DNA from: Chionis minor
Lineage: Eukaryota > Chordata > Aves > Charadriiformes > Chionididae
DNA: 64,000 nt
Direction of reading: 5' to 3'
NCBI GenBank assembly: GCA_013398295.1
Contig: VZSF01002046.1
Location: forward strand, 1-64,000
A model generated the notes under the pieces. The model was not told where the DNA came from and searched no databases. It worked only from the letters and a program-made list of their open reading frames with translations. The position numbers were made by a program, and so were the translations under genes. This document shows positions 37,167-48,408 of the stretch, piece after piece (the first letter of the stretch is position 1; the number at the start of each line of letters is the position of its first letter).

Positions 37167-37499
37167 TTATTGGCTGTTCTCACCAAAAATCAAATTCCCA
37201 TGAGGTATGCACTGGACCTCCCCATTCTTCTGCATCACCCACCAAATGCACCCAGGTCCTTGAGCAAAAGCAAGCCCTTGGATGGGCTTGCCTTTGCCTG
37301 AGGCAGGACTAACCCAGACTGTCTTCCCTAGCATATTCTTCATGTGTGCTACAGGGGCTTTATCCCCTTCTACAGTACATGGAACTTTTGACTGGGCAGG
37401 GCCAGCTCGATTGGCAGATCCCCTACTGTTGACTAGCCAAGTAGCCTTTGCTAAATGTATGTGGCAATGTTTGAAGGTCCCGCCACCCATGGCTCTCAA
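37167..37499 (-). pseudogene. ERVL integrase C-terminal domain remnant (110 codons)
   Basis: Encodes the end of Pol: the last part of the catalytic core after the DD35E Glu (the RAMGGGTFKH segment near residue 2), a linker, and the DNA-binding C-terminal domain with GKTVWVSPASGKGKP and the GCIWWV and NGEVQCIPHG segments, ending at a natural-looking stop. The frame is open across 110 codons. The second ERVL copy lacks about 80 bases of this linker (near 54850). The catalytic triad itself is not in this fragment. Confidence 0.8.
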
Positions 37500-37743
37500 T
37501 GTTGTTTTTAATAGTCCATTATATTATTTGATCTTCCCAGAGGTTGGTGCATCACAGGGAATGTGATATACCACTCAATGCCACGCACTTTGGCCCAAGT
37601 GTCTATAAGGCTGTTTTGGAAATGAGTCCCATTGTCTGACTCAATTCTCTCTGGGGTGCCATGTCACCATAAGACTTGACTTCAAGGCCCAGGATAGTGT
37701 TCTGGGCAGTGGCATGGGGCACAGGGTGTGTTTCTAGCCATCT

Positions 37744-39371
37744 TAATGTGTTCGTTAATCCCTAGCGGCCCTCTAATACAAATGAAGGTCCACACTGAAA
37801 GCTGAAAAAAATCTCATTGCTGTTTGGGATAACTGTAGGAGTAACTACTGTTAGAGGGTAAAAGTTGTTCTTTATTCCATTTATTCACATCGGTTTTAGG
37901 GGTTAATAATCTGCTTATTTGAAGCTGTTAGGCTCAATCATTTCACATTATCTCCTCAGATATAGTGTTTTTTTAAAACAAAGTGATTAGACCTTGGTAT
38001 TTTACCTCATGCTAAACTGCATGTGTTATTATTGTGAGGATAGTTGGCTGTATATCCCCACTTTACAGTAGGCATTCAATAGAAGATGGTGCCTTGATGT
38101 CTCATTTTTCAAAAATATAGTAGATTACACTCACTAGTATGCTATACAGTATCATCATAAATAATTGCCACTAAAGGAGTTAGCAAATTAAAAACATATA
38201 TTATGACATGCATTTCAATAGAATTTGAAATGGTTCCTACCTATTCAGAAAGAACTTGTAAAATGCTGTAGAGTACTTAGAAATAAAAGAAGTCATGTAT
38301 TAATAATTTCTCTTATATTTTGTCTGCCTGTTACTAGACTATTTTTTTATAACTCGTCTGTGTGATATTCATGTCACATTACATCTCTATTTCTAGAGCT
38401 CTCACGTGCAGGGTTTAAATCATTCTTTAAGGTTTATTCATCTGGCTTTGACTTTTAATTGTATGCTCTTATATTTAATTAAGGTTTTTGTGGCATCTGC
38501 TCCAGAAGTGCTATATAAATGTTATGATTCATACATTTATGTATTATAAATATTCTGTTCCAGCAAAAACTAACACACAGGTCTGCCAAGACCTACACAT
38601 AAGTAGGAGAGCCATAAAATGCCTGAACTTGAAAGTGTATACAATTTGGTTTTAAAGGTAAAAATTTTCCAAGCTTTGTAAAACGAAGTTAGAAAACAAT
38701 GGACCTCTTTCTTACAAATTAATTCTCACAATATAACTCAATTTGTTTTAACACTAATATCTTAACTATTTGAAGACCTGGTGCTTCCTTCAAAACAGGA
38801 AGACCTCCATGTTTCCCTCTGGAATACGGAGAAATATTATTTTGTCCTTCAAGTGGGCTAGCAGTTAACTTTTTGCAAATTATAGTGGTTAAATTGTTTG
38901 ATTTCCAGTGGTTTCTGTTCCAGTGACTGAAATGAGGGCTACACCACTGCTTCCTAGGACTTGAAAACTCACAAATAGCTTCAGGTACGATCTTGTACTT
39001 ACGTGGCACTTGGTGGTAACTGACTTCTTTCCCTGATTTTGCTGTGAAGTTTCAGACAGATATTGACAAACCATGAAGACACCCAATGCTTTTTGCTGTA
39101 TTATCCTATAAAATCTATTTAACATTCATAACATTTCTCATGTCAACATCAACTGCTATGCCCATACAGTAAGAAAATTAGATAATAGAATGTGAACACT
39201 TAAAAGACTATTGTGTTTGACATGGGAATTCAGCTCACTTCCAGATGTTCACCTGCTTTAGAAGACTCTCAATACTGTCATAAATGGAGGATCACAAATG
39301 TAGTCTCAATAGCAGCTTCTCATGACTGATAATGTACAACTTGCAGACATACAACTGAAGTTTTCACATGT
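37744..39371. other. No gene recognised
   Basis: AT-rich stretch with no motif beyond short frames. Confidence 0.5.
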
Positions 39372-39410
39372 AACACAGAATTACAGAATGGTAGGTATTG
39401 GAGGGGACAC
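39372..39410 (-). mobile_element. CR1 3' tail, left of the LTR insertion
   Basis: The plus strand carries the reverse complement of a CR1 3' end (ACAGAATTACAGAATGGTAG, then TATTGGAGGGGAC). It continues beyond the LTR at 39880, so the LTR interrupts one CR1. Confidence 0.75.
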
Positions 39411-39879
39411 TGTTGTGGTTCTGTCAGGGACAAGGTTAATTTTCACAGGGAGCTAGTACAGAACACAGCCAGGTCCAGGTCTCGGCTGATCCAAATGGGC
39501 CAACGGACTATTCAATACCATGTGATACTATGCCGAGTATATAATGGGGGGAGCTGGCCAGGAGAGGGGGCAGGAATTGCTGCTTGGAGCAGGTTGGGGG
39601 CTTCCTAGTTTCAATTGGTGAGCAGTGGTACATTAATCATGTTTTGTATATTCCTTTATCAGTATTGTTGTTGATGTTTTCCTCTTTCCCTTGCTGTTTT
39701 GTTTAACTGCCTTTATCTCAACCCACAAGTTTCACTTTTTTCTTCCAATTTTCTTCTCATCCCAGCTAGGCGGGGGTGGGTGGGTGAGTGAATGGGCACA
39801 TAGACTTTGTTGCCAGCTACCAGGACAGACTGGTAGCTTTGTTGACAGCTACCAGACCAGGACTTTGTCTACAAGGACA
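39411..39879 (+). repeat. ERVL-type solo LTR inserted in a CR1 (469 bp)
   Basis: Begins TGTTGTGG and ends AAGGACA. Flanks GACAC and GACCT could be a degraded five-base target duplication in the CR1 sequence. A TATATAA motif lies near 39538-39544. It is the inverted counterpart of the 3' LTR at 53709-54177, with two differences. Confidence 0.8.
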
Positions 39880-40370
39880 GACCTCTAGAGAACATCTACT
39901 CCAACCCCCCTGCTAAAGCAGGTTCACCCTAGAGCAGGCTGCACAGGATCGTGTCCAGGTGGGTTTTGAATATCACCAGAGAAGGAGACTCCAGAACCTC
40001 CCTGGGCAGCCTGTTCCAGTGCTTTGTTACCCTCAAAGTAAAGAACTTTTTCCTCATGTTCAGATGGAATTTCCTGTGTTCCAGTTTGTGCCCATTGCCC
40101 CTGCCCCTTCAGTTGCCGGGCACCACTGAAAAGAGTCTGGCCCCATCCTCTTGACATATCCCCTTTAGATATGTATAAGCATTGATGAAATCCTCTCTCA
40201 GTTTTCTCTTCTCCAGGCTAAAGAGACACAGGTCTCTCAGCCTTTCCTCCTAAGAGAGGTGCCGCAGTCCCTTGATCATCTCTGTAGCCCTCCATCTTTG
40301 TAGCGACTCTCTCCTGTAGTTCCTTGTCTTTCTTGAACTGGGGAGCCCAGAACTGGACACAGTACTCCGG
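39880..40370 (-). mobile_element. CR1 3' region, right of the LTR insertion
   Basis: Minus-strand CR1 of a different subfamily from that at 14.8 kb. Read in reverse it starts at CGGAGTACTGTGTCC (RT C-terminus) and runs to the GAGGTC of the 3' end, where the LTR interrupts it. The mirrored frames at 39924-40157 and 53431-53664 are identical CR1 translations, not genes. Confidence 0.88.
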
Positions 40371-40485
40371 TACTGCCTTTATCTCAACCTACCAGTTTTG
40401 CATTTTTCTTCCAATTCTGCTCGCACCCCAGGTAGGCGATGGTGCTCTGTGTGTGTCTGAGCAAGCAGCCGCATGGTTCTTTGTT
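40371..40485 (+). repeat. Truncated LTR fragment (ERVL-like U5 part)
   Basis: Matches the start of the LTR at 53083-53213 in reverse, but stops at 40485, about 20 bases short of the LTR end, where the inverted repeat also ends. Confidence 0.65.
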
Positions 40486-40785
40486 AGGATGGTATTGTGG
40501 TTCTGCCTAACATGATGTTATCTGCAAACTTGACTGTACTTAAGGGAAAAGGTTTTTTTCCAGTTTGAACCCAAATTGAAACTCTTTTGGATAGATAAAA
40601 TTAATCTTTTTCTTTTCTGAACTTACTGAAAAAGAACCTGTCCAGGATCAGAGTGCACACTGACAACTGGACAGGCCTATAGCTGAACTCACATGACATT
40701 TTGAGACAGAAAACATGGAATACAAGTAAACTGCATGTGCCACATTGGGGCTGGCTTACATACAATGTATGTTTTAGTACCCTGG
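40486..40785. other. No gene recognised
   Basis: Spacer between the inverted-repeat arm and the next CR1 piece; nothing recognised. Confidence 0.45.
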
Positions 40786-40994
40786 GTGGAGGATGGCCAT
40801 GAAGATGATCAGAGAGTTAGAGCACCTCTGCTATGAGGACAGGCTGAGAGAACTGGGGTTGTTCAGCCTGGAGAAGGCTCCAGGGAGACCTTATAGCAGC
40901 TTTCCAGTATCTGAAAGGGGCCTACCAGAAAACAGGAGAGGGACTTTTTACAAGGGCATGTAGTGATAAGACAAGGGGTAACTATTCTATGAGA
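40786..40994 (+). mobile_element. CR1 fragment with internal deletion
   Basis: CR1 C-terminal RT region ([24 protein letters not shown] sequence) joined abruptly to the terminal TATTCTATGAG, so most of the 3' part is deleted. Confidence 0.8.
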
Positions 40995-41224
40995 TGGACT
41001 CTACATATAGGTTTAACAATAATGGGGTGTAATACATGAATTACTATGAATGAATCTCCATCTGCCTGAACGATTTCTGGGACTGATAACACAAAATATT
41101 TTGAGGGAGTGTGAGAGAAAAAGGTTGACACTCAATCAAAAAAACTATTTTCTCATGGGTAAAGTTCCATGCTATTGTACACCCTTGCAAATTTTGCTTA
41201 TGTGTGTTCAAGGAAGATTTTAAC

Positions 41225-41530
41225 TTGGAGTAGCGTTGGGAGGGACAACTAAGATGACTGAGAAGGTAAAGCTTATTTCACAAAACACAACTAGCAGAGC
41301 TTGGCTTGTTTAGTCTAGAAAAAATGAGATCTGAGAAGGAACTGATTGGTCTCTATTGATTCATCAGGAGAATAAACATAAAGAAGAAAAGAGCTATTGA
41401 ATTTAAAGAAGAAATGTAATGTTGGCATAAGAACAAACTGTGTTTGAATAAATTTAGGATGGAATTTAGAAGGTTTTTAATCATCATAAACATAGCTTTC
41501 TTGAACAGATTTCTATTAGAAACAGTAGAG
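41225..41530 (+). mobile_element. Old, diverged CR1 remnant
   Basis: GCTTGGCTTGTTTAGTCTAG with the following GAGATCTGAGAAGGAACTGAT, and later AATAAATTTAGGATGGAA and AGAAGGTTTTTAATCATC, follow the order of the CR1 3' region but with high divergence. Confidence 0.55.
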
Positions 41531-43699
41531 GCAAAGACCAAGCAATTTTTAAAAATACTATAATAGTTTATGAAAGACTCACTTGTGACTGCAGGTGACT
41601 GGATCTGGTAAAAGATTTCCTGTTTGATATTCTTAGTTCAGCTACTGACCTTTTTCCAAGTCTCTTAAGGCCTAATTCTCAGAAATGTTAAAACCGGTTC
41701 AAGTTGGTTTAATCTTGTTCTTCTGAGAGCAATTCCTTCATCTGTAAAATAGATGTGCTACTTAAGTTGAATGAGCATTTGCAACCCTTAGGATGATTAA
41801 AAAAAAAAAAATCGGTTAAAATGAAGAACATATACTGAATTTTTTTGAAGCAACATAGGAATCTCAGATTTCCAAGGTTAATCAACCTTTTATAGAAATA
41901 GGCAGCTAAATTGATAAGAATTTTTGAAAATCTTCTTACAATGCAGAAGTAAGTCTGAACCATGGTATAACCTTCTTTCCATGGGGGCTCTTTGGGTACT
42001 TACTACTGTGCATTAAGAAATTTTGCTAGCATAGTACAGTTTAGGAGCACACAACAATTATTTATTAATTAATAATCACAGGGAGCAGCTAGTAATATCT
42101 TACCACAGGGTTAAGCGTTTGCATACTCGTAATGCGGGCAGGTCATGAGCCTCTGCTGGTAAGGCAGTCATCAGACAGGAGGTGAAGGGGTGTTACGTGT
42201 TGCTCAAAGTGTTGCTGCATTGCTGCGTCCAACTGAATGCTTTTTCTTCCTTTTATATCATTTCATACTGATGCTTTTCTCTCAAGTACTTGAATTACTA
42301 ACTATTGGCATCTCTGCTTCTCTCTGTTCTTTCTTATCTTGCATAGAATTAGCTTTTGTTCCCTGTTACAGCTTAAAGAGCCAAGGTCAGAAAGCTGTGT
42401 TTTAAGAAAAGCAGGTTTTGGATCACGCACAGCTGAATCCCCAGGTTAATTTATAGTAGTATCATCTGCGAATGATCAAAACTTTGAAGTCTGTAGGTCC
42501 AGCACTAAGTATAAAGAACTGCCCTCCTCCAGAATCTGTGGTACTATCCAGGTCCGAGAATGCTTGGGGTAAAATTTAATTCTTTTATTTTGTCTCCGTC
42601 ACTGTAATTGTAATTTGCACACTAAAGAAATTGAAGCTTTTGCATTACTTCGTTGTAGCTTTGCTGTAGATATGCATGTGTTAGGAGTAGAAACAACTCT
42701 AATAGGAATTATGCTTAACTGCAAATATACAAATATGGCACACATATGATTGAACAGTAAACTGCCTGGGATGGAAAGAAGTTACATTTGCATCATAAAA
42801 AAGAAAAGGAAAATGATGGGAGTTGAGAGCTTACTGTAATCTGAGAAGAGCTATCTAGACAGAAACATTTTTCTAAAATGGACCATTTCGTTATTTAGCA
42901 GACGTTTTTCAGTATGGCAATAGTAATCACTGTTTGCAGAACAATGATGTCTGTACACTCAGCTTGAAAGTATTTTGTGCTGATTGCCCCTTCAAATCTG
43001 TGGATATCTGGAAAGAAATTTAAGTGCTAGAAGGTTTGACAGCAGACTATTTGGCCTTGGGCTTATATTTTCTAGAAACAGAGACAGGTTGAGTTTCAAG
43101 CCAAAGTTATTTCAGCTTTTGTTTTGCCTTGGTTTTGGTAAAGTTGCTATTTGAATTAACTGCCCTCCTTTTGCTTTACAAATTACATGTTTAAAAGAAG
43201 CAGGAAGTATTCCAACGGGCAGTGTAAACCTCTTAGCTGATGTTAGACTTTTGAACCTTGAATGTTCATCAAAAGCAAGGTACTACATTTTGGGTTGACA
43301 TCATTGTTTTTACTGTGCATTAAAAATAGAACAATAACGGTTAGACAAAAATTCTGAGCTTTTCAATGTAAAATACATTTTTATTAGTAAAGTATCAACT
43401 GATCCACGGGCTCACATAATTAGCAGTGCTTGTCTACTCTTGTTCACCAATATGAAGTGTAATATGTATTCGAAATGTTATATGTTCTTATGCAAATAGC
43501 AAATCCCTTAAAATAATGTAAGGAATGTAATTCTAAATGACAAATTCCTTGCATAAACTATTCTCAAATGTTCTAAGTAGACCAGTCTATGGTCAAATTA
43601 ATTTATCTTTTATGTGTGGCTTATAACCCCTAGAACAGACCACCACATGTTAATTTGTACACTCCTCTATTGCAAATTGTCATTAGTTATGATTTCCCT
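41531..43699. other. No gene or clear repeat recognised
   Basis: AT-rich stretch. The minus-strand frames 41353-41541 and 41709-41963 are low-complexity Phe/Leu-rich and not convincing. Confidence 0.5.
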
Positions 43700-44010
43700 C
43701 CTTAGTGTTCCTCCTGGATATCTGGTAGATATATTGCTAGGTGTGAGTGAGCTGACACAGGCAGGATGCAGGTACAACCACAAACCCATGGATGAAATAC
43801 AAAGAATAAATTTAATCTCGATACCTCACAATCTTGGGATCTCCAAACCAGCACCTGGGCAGAGGCATGCAAGTGGGAATGCAGATATCATGGAGCTTGG
43901 TCCTTGCTAGAGAGTTCTTGTTAGTAAGAGAGTCCTCACTACTGAGACAGAGTCCAAACCTGCTGTTCTTTCTTGTGCATCAGGGATTTAAGCAGGTGTA
44001 GCTTGAGTGT
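43700..44010 (-). repeat. Possible LTR fragment (minus strand)
   Basis: On the minus strand a TTAAATC-rich start is followed by an R/U5-like stretch, an ATTAAA signal (43811-43816 on the plus strand) and CCTGTGTCAGCTCACTC near the end. The layout resembles the end of the ERVK-like LTR at 669-1435, but sequence similarity is low and the edges are not defined. Confidence 0.3.
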
Positions 44011-44760
44011 ATTTACAATCCTCTTTGCTGATCTTCTGTTACTTTCCCACGCTATGTTTCATGTTAATATCAGGATACCAAATGGATCAAAGAGCTTTGC
44101 AATAGTTTTCTCCAGTCATGACATCAACTGTTCTTCCTTCATTTTGTATCATGGAAATTTATTTCCACATGTTCAGATTTGCTAAAACTTTGTATGAACA
44201 AGGTAACTAGAACTATTTGAATAGCGACAAATTGACATCAGCAAACTTATTTGAAGGGAAACTATTACTTTGATCTGTGTAATTTTATAACCTTACGTAC
44301 TTCCAAGTACAAAAAAAGTAGTTGTAAAAAATCCTACTTTCTTTCTTCCTTACGTTGCTGGATTACATGTCTTTTTAGCACGCTCCTTATTCTGAAAAAG
44401 AAGTGAATAAATTTTTGACAGTAATAATACTTGCCAGATATTCCTAAGTTCTGAATAGTTTCTTCCTCAGCACAACAAAAAAATAGAATTAGGATTTTCA
44501 TAGTAATTTCCTTAATTCTTCACGCTAGCTCTGGTAGAAATGGGGACACAAAACAGAATCTACTCAAACTTCTTGTAACTATAGAAAATCTACCTCCAAT
44601 GAACATGCTTTTGTGATGTGAACACTAGGATCTAGTATCATAGATAAAAAAATATAATAAAATACCTCTTGTATGTAAAATGTTGTCCTTCATAGGGCCT
44701 CATCACTTTGATCAGATAAAATTGTGAATGAAGGTTTTATGATCATTCTACATTTAGAAT
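44011..44760. other. No gene recognised
   Basis: AT-rich stretch between the LTR-like fragment and a CR1. Confidence 0.5.
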
Positions 44761-45512
44761 AATAGAATCATAGAATCACACATGCTGGAAAGGGCCTTTA
44801 ATATTGAGTCCAACCACCTACCTAACGTTGCCAAAAACAAAACCATGTCTACCCATCTTCCAGGGGTGGTGAGTCTACTACTTCCCTGGGCATCCTGTTT
44901 CAATGCTTGACAACCCTTTCACTGAAGAAATTTTTCCTAATATCCAGTCTAATCCCCTGGCGCAACTTGAGGCTGCTTTCTCTTGTTCTGTTGCTTGTCA
45001 CTTGGGAGATGAAATCCACCTCCACATCTTTACAACCTTCTTTCAGGTAGTTGTAGAAAGCAATAAGGTCTCCCCTCAGCCTCCTTTCCTCCAGACTAAA
45101 CAACCCCAGTTCCGTCAGCCACTCCTCGTAAGAGTTGTTCTCTAGGCCTTTCACCAGCTTCATTGCCCTTCTCTGGACACGCTCCAACACCTCAATGTCT
45201 TCCTTATAGTGGGGGGCCCAAAACTGAATACAGTATTCGAGGTGGGGCCTTACCAGTGCCAAGTACAGGGGGACAACCACGTCCCTAGTCCTGCTGGCCA
45301 AACTATTCCTTTTACAAGCCAGGATGCTGTTGACCTTCTTGTCCACCTAGGCACACTGCTGCCTCATATTCAGCCGGCTATCCACCAACACCCCCAGGTC
45401 CTTTTCTGCCAGACAGCTTTCCAGTCACTCTTCCCCAAGCCTGTAGTGCTCCATGGGGTTGTTGTGACCCAAGGCCGGGACTTGGCACTTGGCCTTGTTG
45501 AACTTCATACCA
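44761..45512 (-). mobile_element. CR1 LINE fragment, 3' 750 bp
   Basis: Minus-strand CR1 with the terminal repeat ATAGAATCATAGAATCAC at its 3' end (44762-44779). It runs back through the C-terminal RT region to about 45512, where the insertion is 5' truncated. It belongs to a subfamily different from the 14.8-kb copy. Confidence 0.9.
44900..45346 (-). pseudogene. CR1 ORF2 C-terminal remnant (148 codons, open)
   Basis: The open frame encodes the region after the RT core of CR1 ORF2: [20 protein letters not shown] near residue 28, the [16 protein letters not shown] segment, [20 protein letters not shown] near 82, and [21 protein letters not shown] at the end. No stop interrupts these 148 codons. 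This is the best preserved CR1 frame in the window after the endonuclease. It has no catalytic residues of RT or endonuclease. Confidence 0.88.
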
Positions 45513-48392
45513 TATGCTCTTCCAATATAAGAAACTAGTTTCCAGAGATTTATTCAAAAAGATAAAATTTTCAGTCTACCATAGTAGGTATTTTTGTATA
45601 AGTGTCTTGGAAAATATTTATTAAAGGTGTTTATTCTTCCAAAATTTACAGCAATCTCTATTGGCACTGAGCAGTCTTCCAGCCTTTGCTGTTCAAAACT
45701 GACATTCTCTTTTGTCCATAGGACAAGTGCCATTTTCTCAACAGGTGTATTAATGCTTGGGGAATGTCAAAAGACACTTAATGAGAAATCGCCTGTTTGA
45801 GAAGGAGTGTCATATTTCCAAGCATGATTGAAAACCCCACCACCACTTTGTCCCTGATATCTTATTTCCCTGCCACTCTCACAGCTTCATGTTAGTCACA
45901 CACTGCTTGACGCAACTATATTCATCAAACAGACTATTTTAAGCTATTATCCAGCAGTTTACATTGTCCAAACTTGTCATAAACTTCACTGATATTTTTC
46001 CAGCTTCTCACTATAACTAAACAAATATTAGCAAGACTTACTGGGACTATAGCCATAGAAAGAACTCTTGCATACTCAAGCGAAAGCTTAGAGGATTACA
46101 GCTAACTGTTGTAGCAGCAGAGCTTGAATATTTAAAGTCACAGAGAGGTTGTAGTGTCAGTTCTCACCGACCCTATTTGCTATGCTTTCCCTGTTCATCC
46201 CCTGTTTGTCCTCCATCCCCCTTGCAACATCATCAATCCCAATATGAAAAGTACCGCTCTCCAGTGAGGTGGAGGTGAGCAGGCAAGATTTGACTCAACC
46301 TTTGTTGTTTCTTACACACAGCCACCATTGCTTCTGCCCCTTCATTCCCTTTGTTTTACAGCCACCACTCTACTGATTCTGTGGCTAGCATCTGGCAGGT
46401 GCTATTCCTGCCATGAAACATTTTCCAAGCAGCAGCAGGTCCTGGAGTTTCTCATCTTCTGGGTTCAATGGTGTCCTGGTGGTAATAGTGAAGGTGGATT
46501 TAACTTGTCCTATCTTATGTTTTGTACAGAGACCAGAGCATTGGTACACTGACAATTACTGCTAAAGCAAGTTCTCTATCCTAAAGCAAATCTTTGCCAC
46601 AAAAGATGGTGCTGATGTCTGGGATCAGAACTAACATATTGATTATATTGGCAGCTATATACTTTCTCCATTGCTGGCCAGAAATTGCAGTAGACATTTC
46701 ATTGAATAATTCCATTGTTTTAGATATAAAAGTTGGAGGACATCTCAGACAGGAACTACATCAGTTTATATATGTGCAAAGAGATACGTGGTACATACAG
46801 CAGTTATTAATGACAACTTTACTTATAGCTAAAGTTTCTTAAAAGTAGGTAGATATTTCATTTAATGATGACACTCCAAAATATACCCACTGGTTACTTA
46901 TAAAGTTCAATTCATACTATAACCTGCTTACTTTGCAATGTATAAGAAACCAAAAATACATAATTGGCTCACTGGCCACTCTTGTATAGGACATGAAAGG
47001 ACCAATGCATCTGAAGCTCCTTCAGAAAAGCTTCTTTTAGATGTTATATGACTAGACTATAAAAAAGCACCTTCTGCTTATAGACTTGTCCTTTAGTATG
47101 TGATATACCGTGGCTCAAGTTACCATCTACTTTTCACAGAATGTTTCAAGTTGAAATAGGAAGTTTGTGATGATAGCCCATGATGTACTTTTACTTTGAG
47201 GGAGAGAGAGCCCAATCTGTGTAAGACTGGGAGGAGTGATTATGATTCCTTTGAATGCCAGCTGATGGTAAAGTGCTTGTAAAAAGTAGATTACCTCATT
47301 CAGAACACAGTAGTAAAAGACATACTCCCAGACTACTACTAATAATACTATTACTACTGATTCTAATACACCAGATTCTCATAGGCTTGTCATTGTCATA
47401 TCTTTCTTTTTTTTTTTTTATCAAGTTGTTACTAACTATTAAAATTCAGATATTTTTCTTCCTTCTTTCTGTGAGTCTGCAGTGAGCATGCAGGAGATGA
47501 CATGAACATTCAGTGTTTACTTCCATGTTATCCTCCCTATTTGCTGTAATATTACCAGTACAGAATCTCACAGCTTTTTCTGTTAGGTGTAATGGTAGCT
47601 TAAAAGGAAATAAACTTAAATGGTCTGGTATACATGTGAGACTCCATTTTTCCTGAAGAAATGAGTGACCTCTATTACCTGTGTGTTACCTTATTCCATA
47701 CTACTGATTCTTACATGTATTTTCTATTTGCATAGACATGAGATACCAAGATTGACTGCTTCACCTAGTTATCAGCACACCTGCAGTGGAGTGGAAAACA
47801 GAGCCCAGTAGCTCTGCAGAGTGGCAGAAAACCAGACCCCAATAGCACTCTTCTCTAACTGCTAGGTAAAAAGATCTCACTTAATGTAGGGCTTATAACT
47901 AAACAACTGGAGAGTCCCCCATCTCTGGTTTCTGAGGGAGTTATATTGGCAAATGAAATAAAAGAATGTCCCAAAGAATTTGAGTCCATTCCTGCTGTTT
48001 GTTTTCTAATCATCTATTAACTTTCATAAAGTAAAAATCAGCATAAATAATGTAATTAAAAACAATAGTATGTTAATCTTCTATCCCTGACTTCCATTTA
48101 ATTGCTTGAAGGGTGATGTGTTTGGATCTGACACTTATTTACTAGGGTTGATTTCTTAGCCACTTACCATATTAAAATTGACAGATGTCCCAGAGAGATA
48201 ACAAGCGAAAGCATATCAGTAGTTTGCAGTCATTTAATGTTAGCATGTAATGTTCCTTAGTACATGTTGCTTCTCTAGTGAACAGAGCAGCATGAGAGAC
48301 TTTCCAGAGTTATTTTCATCAAATAAATGTAAATGTACATGGAAATAAAGTTGCTTTCTATAATGATTAATTTAATGTTTTATTCCACTAAT

Positions 48393-48408
48393 GGGGGGGC
48401 TGGGGGGG
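48393..48408 (+). repeat. Two seven-G runs, possible G-quadruplex
   Basis: Seven G, CT, seven G. Each run can provide two GGG tracts, so one strand could fold into a quadruplex. Confidence 0.75.

Larger units (their letters stand above)
36376..37743 (-). mobile_element. 3' part of an ERVL-like provirus
   Basis: Minus-strand element. The 3' LTR (36376-36699) is preceded, in reading direction, by a purine-rich tract (about 36700-36716), non-coding sequence and the C-terminal end of integrase (37167-37499). It aligns throughout with 54178-55165 of the second ERVL copy, with substitutions and indels. Alignment stops near 37743, so the rest of pol and the 5' end were lost by truncation. Confidence 0.85.
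39411..40485 (+). repeat. Left arm of a 1,075-bp near-perfect inverted repeat
   Basis: Position x pairs with 93588 - x on the opposite strand (53103-54177). Only three mismatches were found on reading through both arms (39415, 39432 and 40451). The arm holds LTR, CR1 and a truncated second LTR in that order. The spacer is 12,617 bp. Confidence 0.93.

Noticed and set aside
39691..39888. Identical 65-codon frames (also 53700-53897)
   Set aside because: They lie almost entirely inside the ERVL-type LTR, with a few bases of CR1.
39924..40157. Two identical 77-codon frames (also 53431-53664) that could suggest a duplicated small gene
   Set aside because: Both are CR1 3' region sequence inside the inverted-repeat arms.
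46328..46552. Frame with a signal-peptide-like start followed by RCYSC, reminiscent of Ly6-type proteins
   Set aside because: No further Cys pattern of that fold follows, and no splice structure supports it; probably chance.
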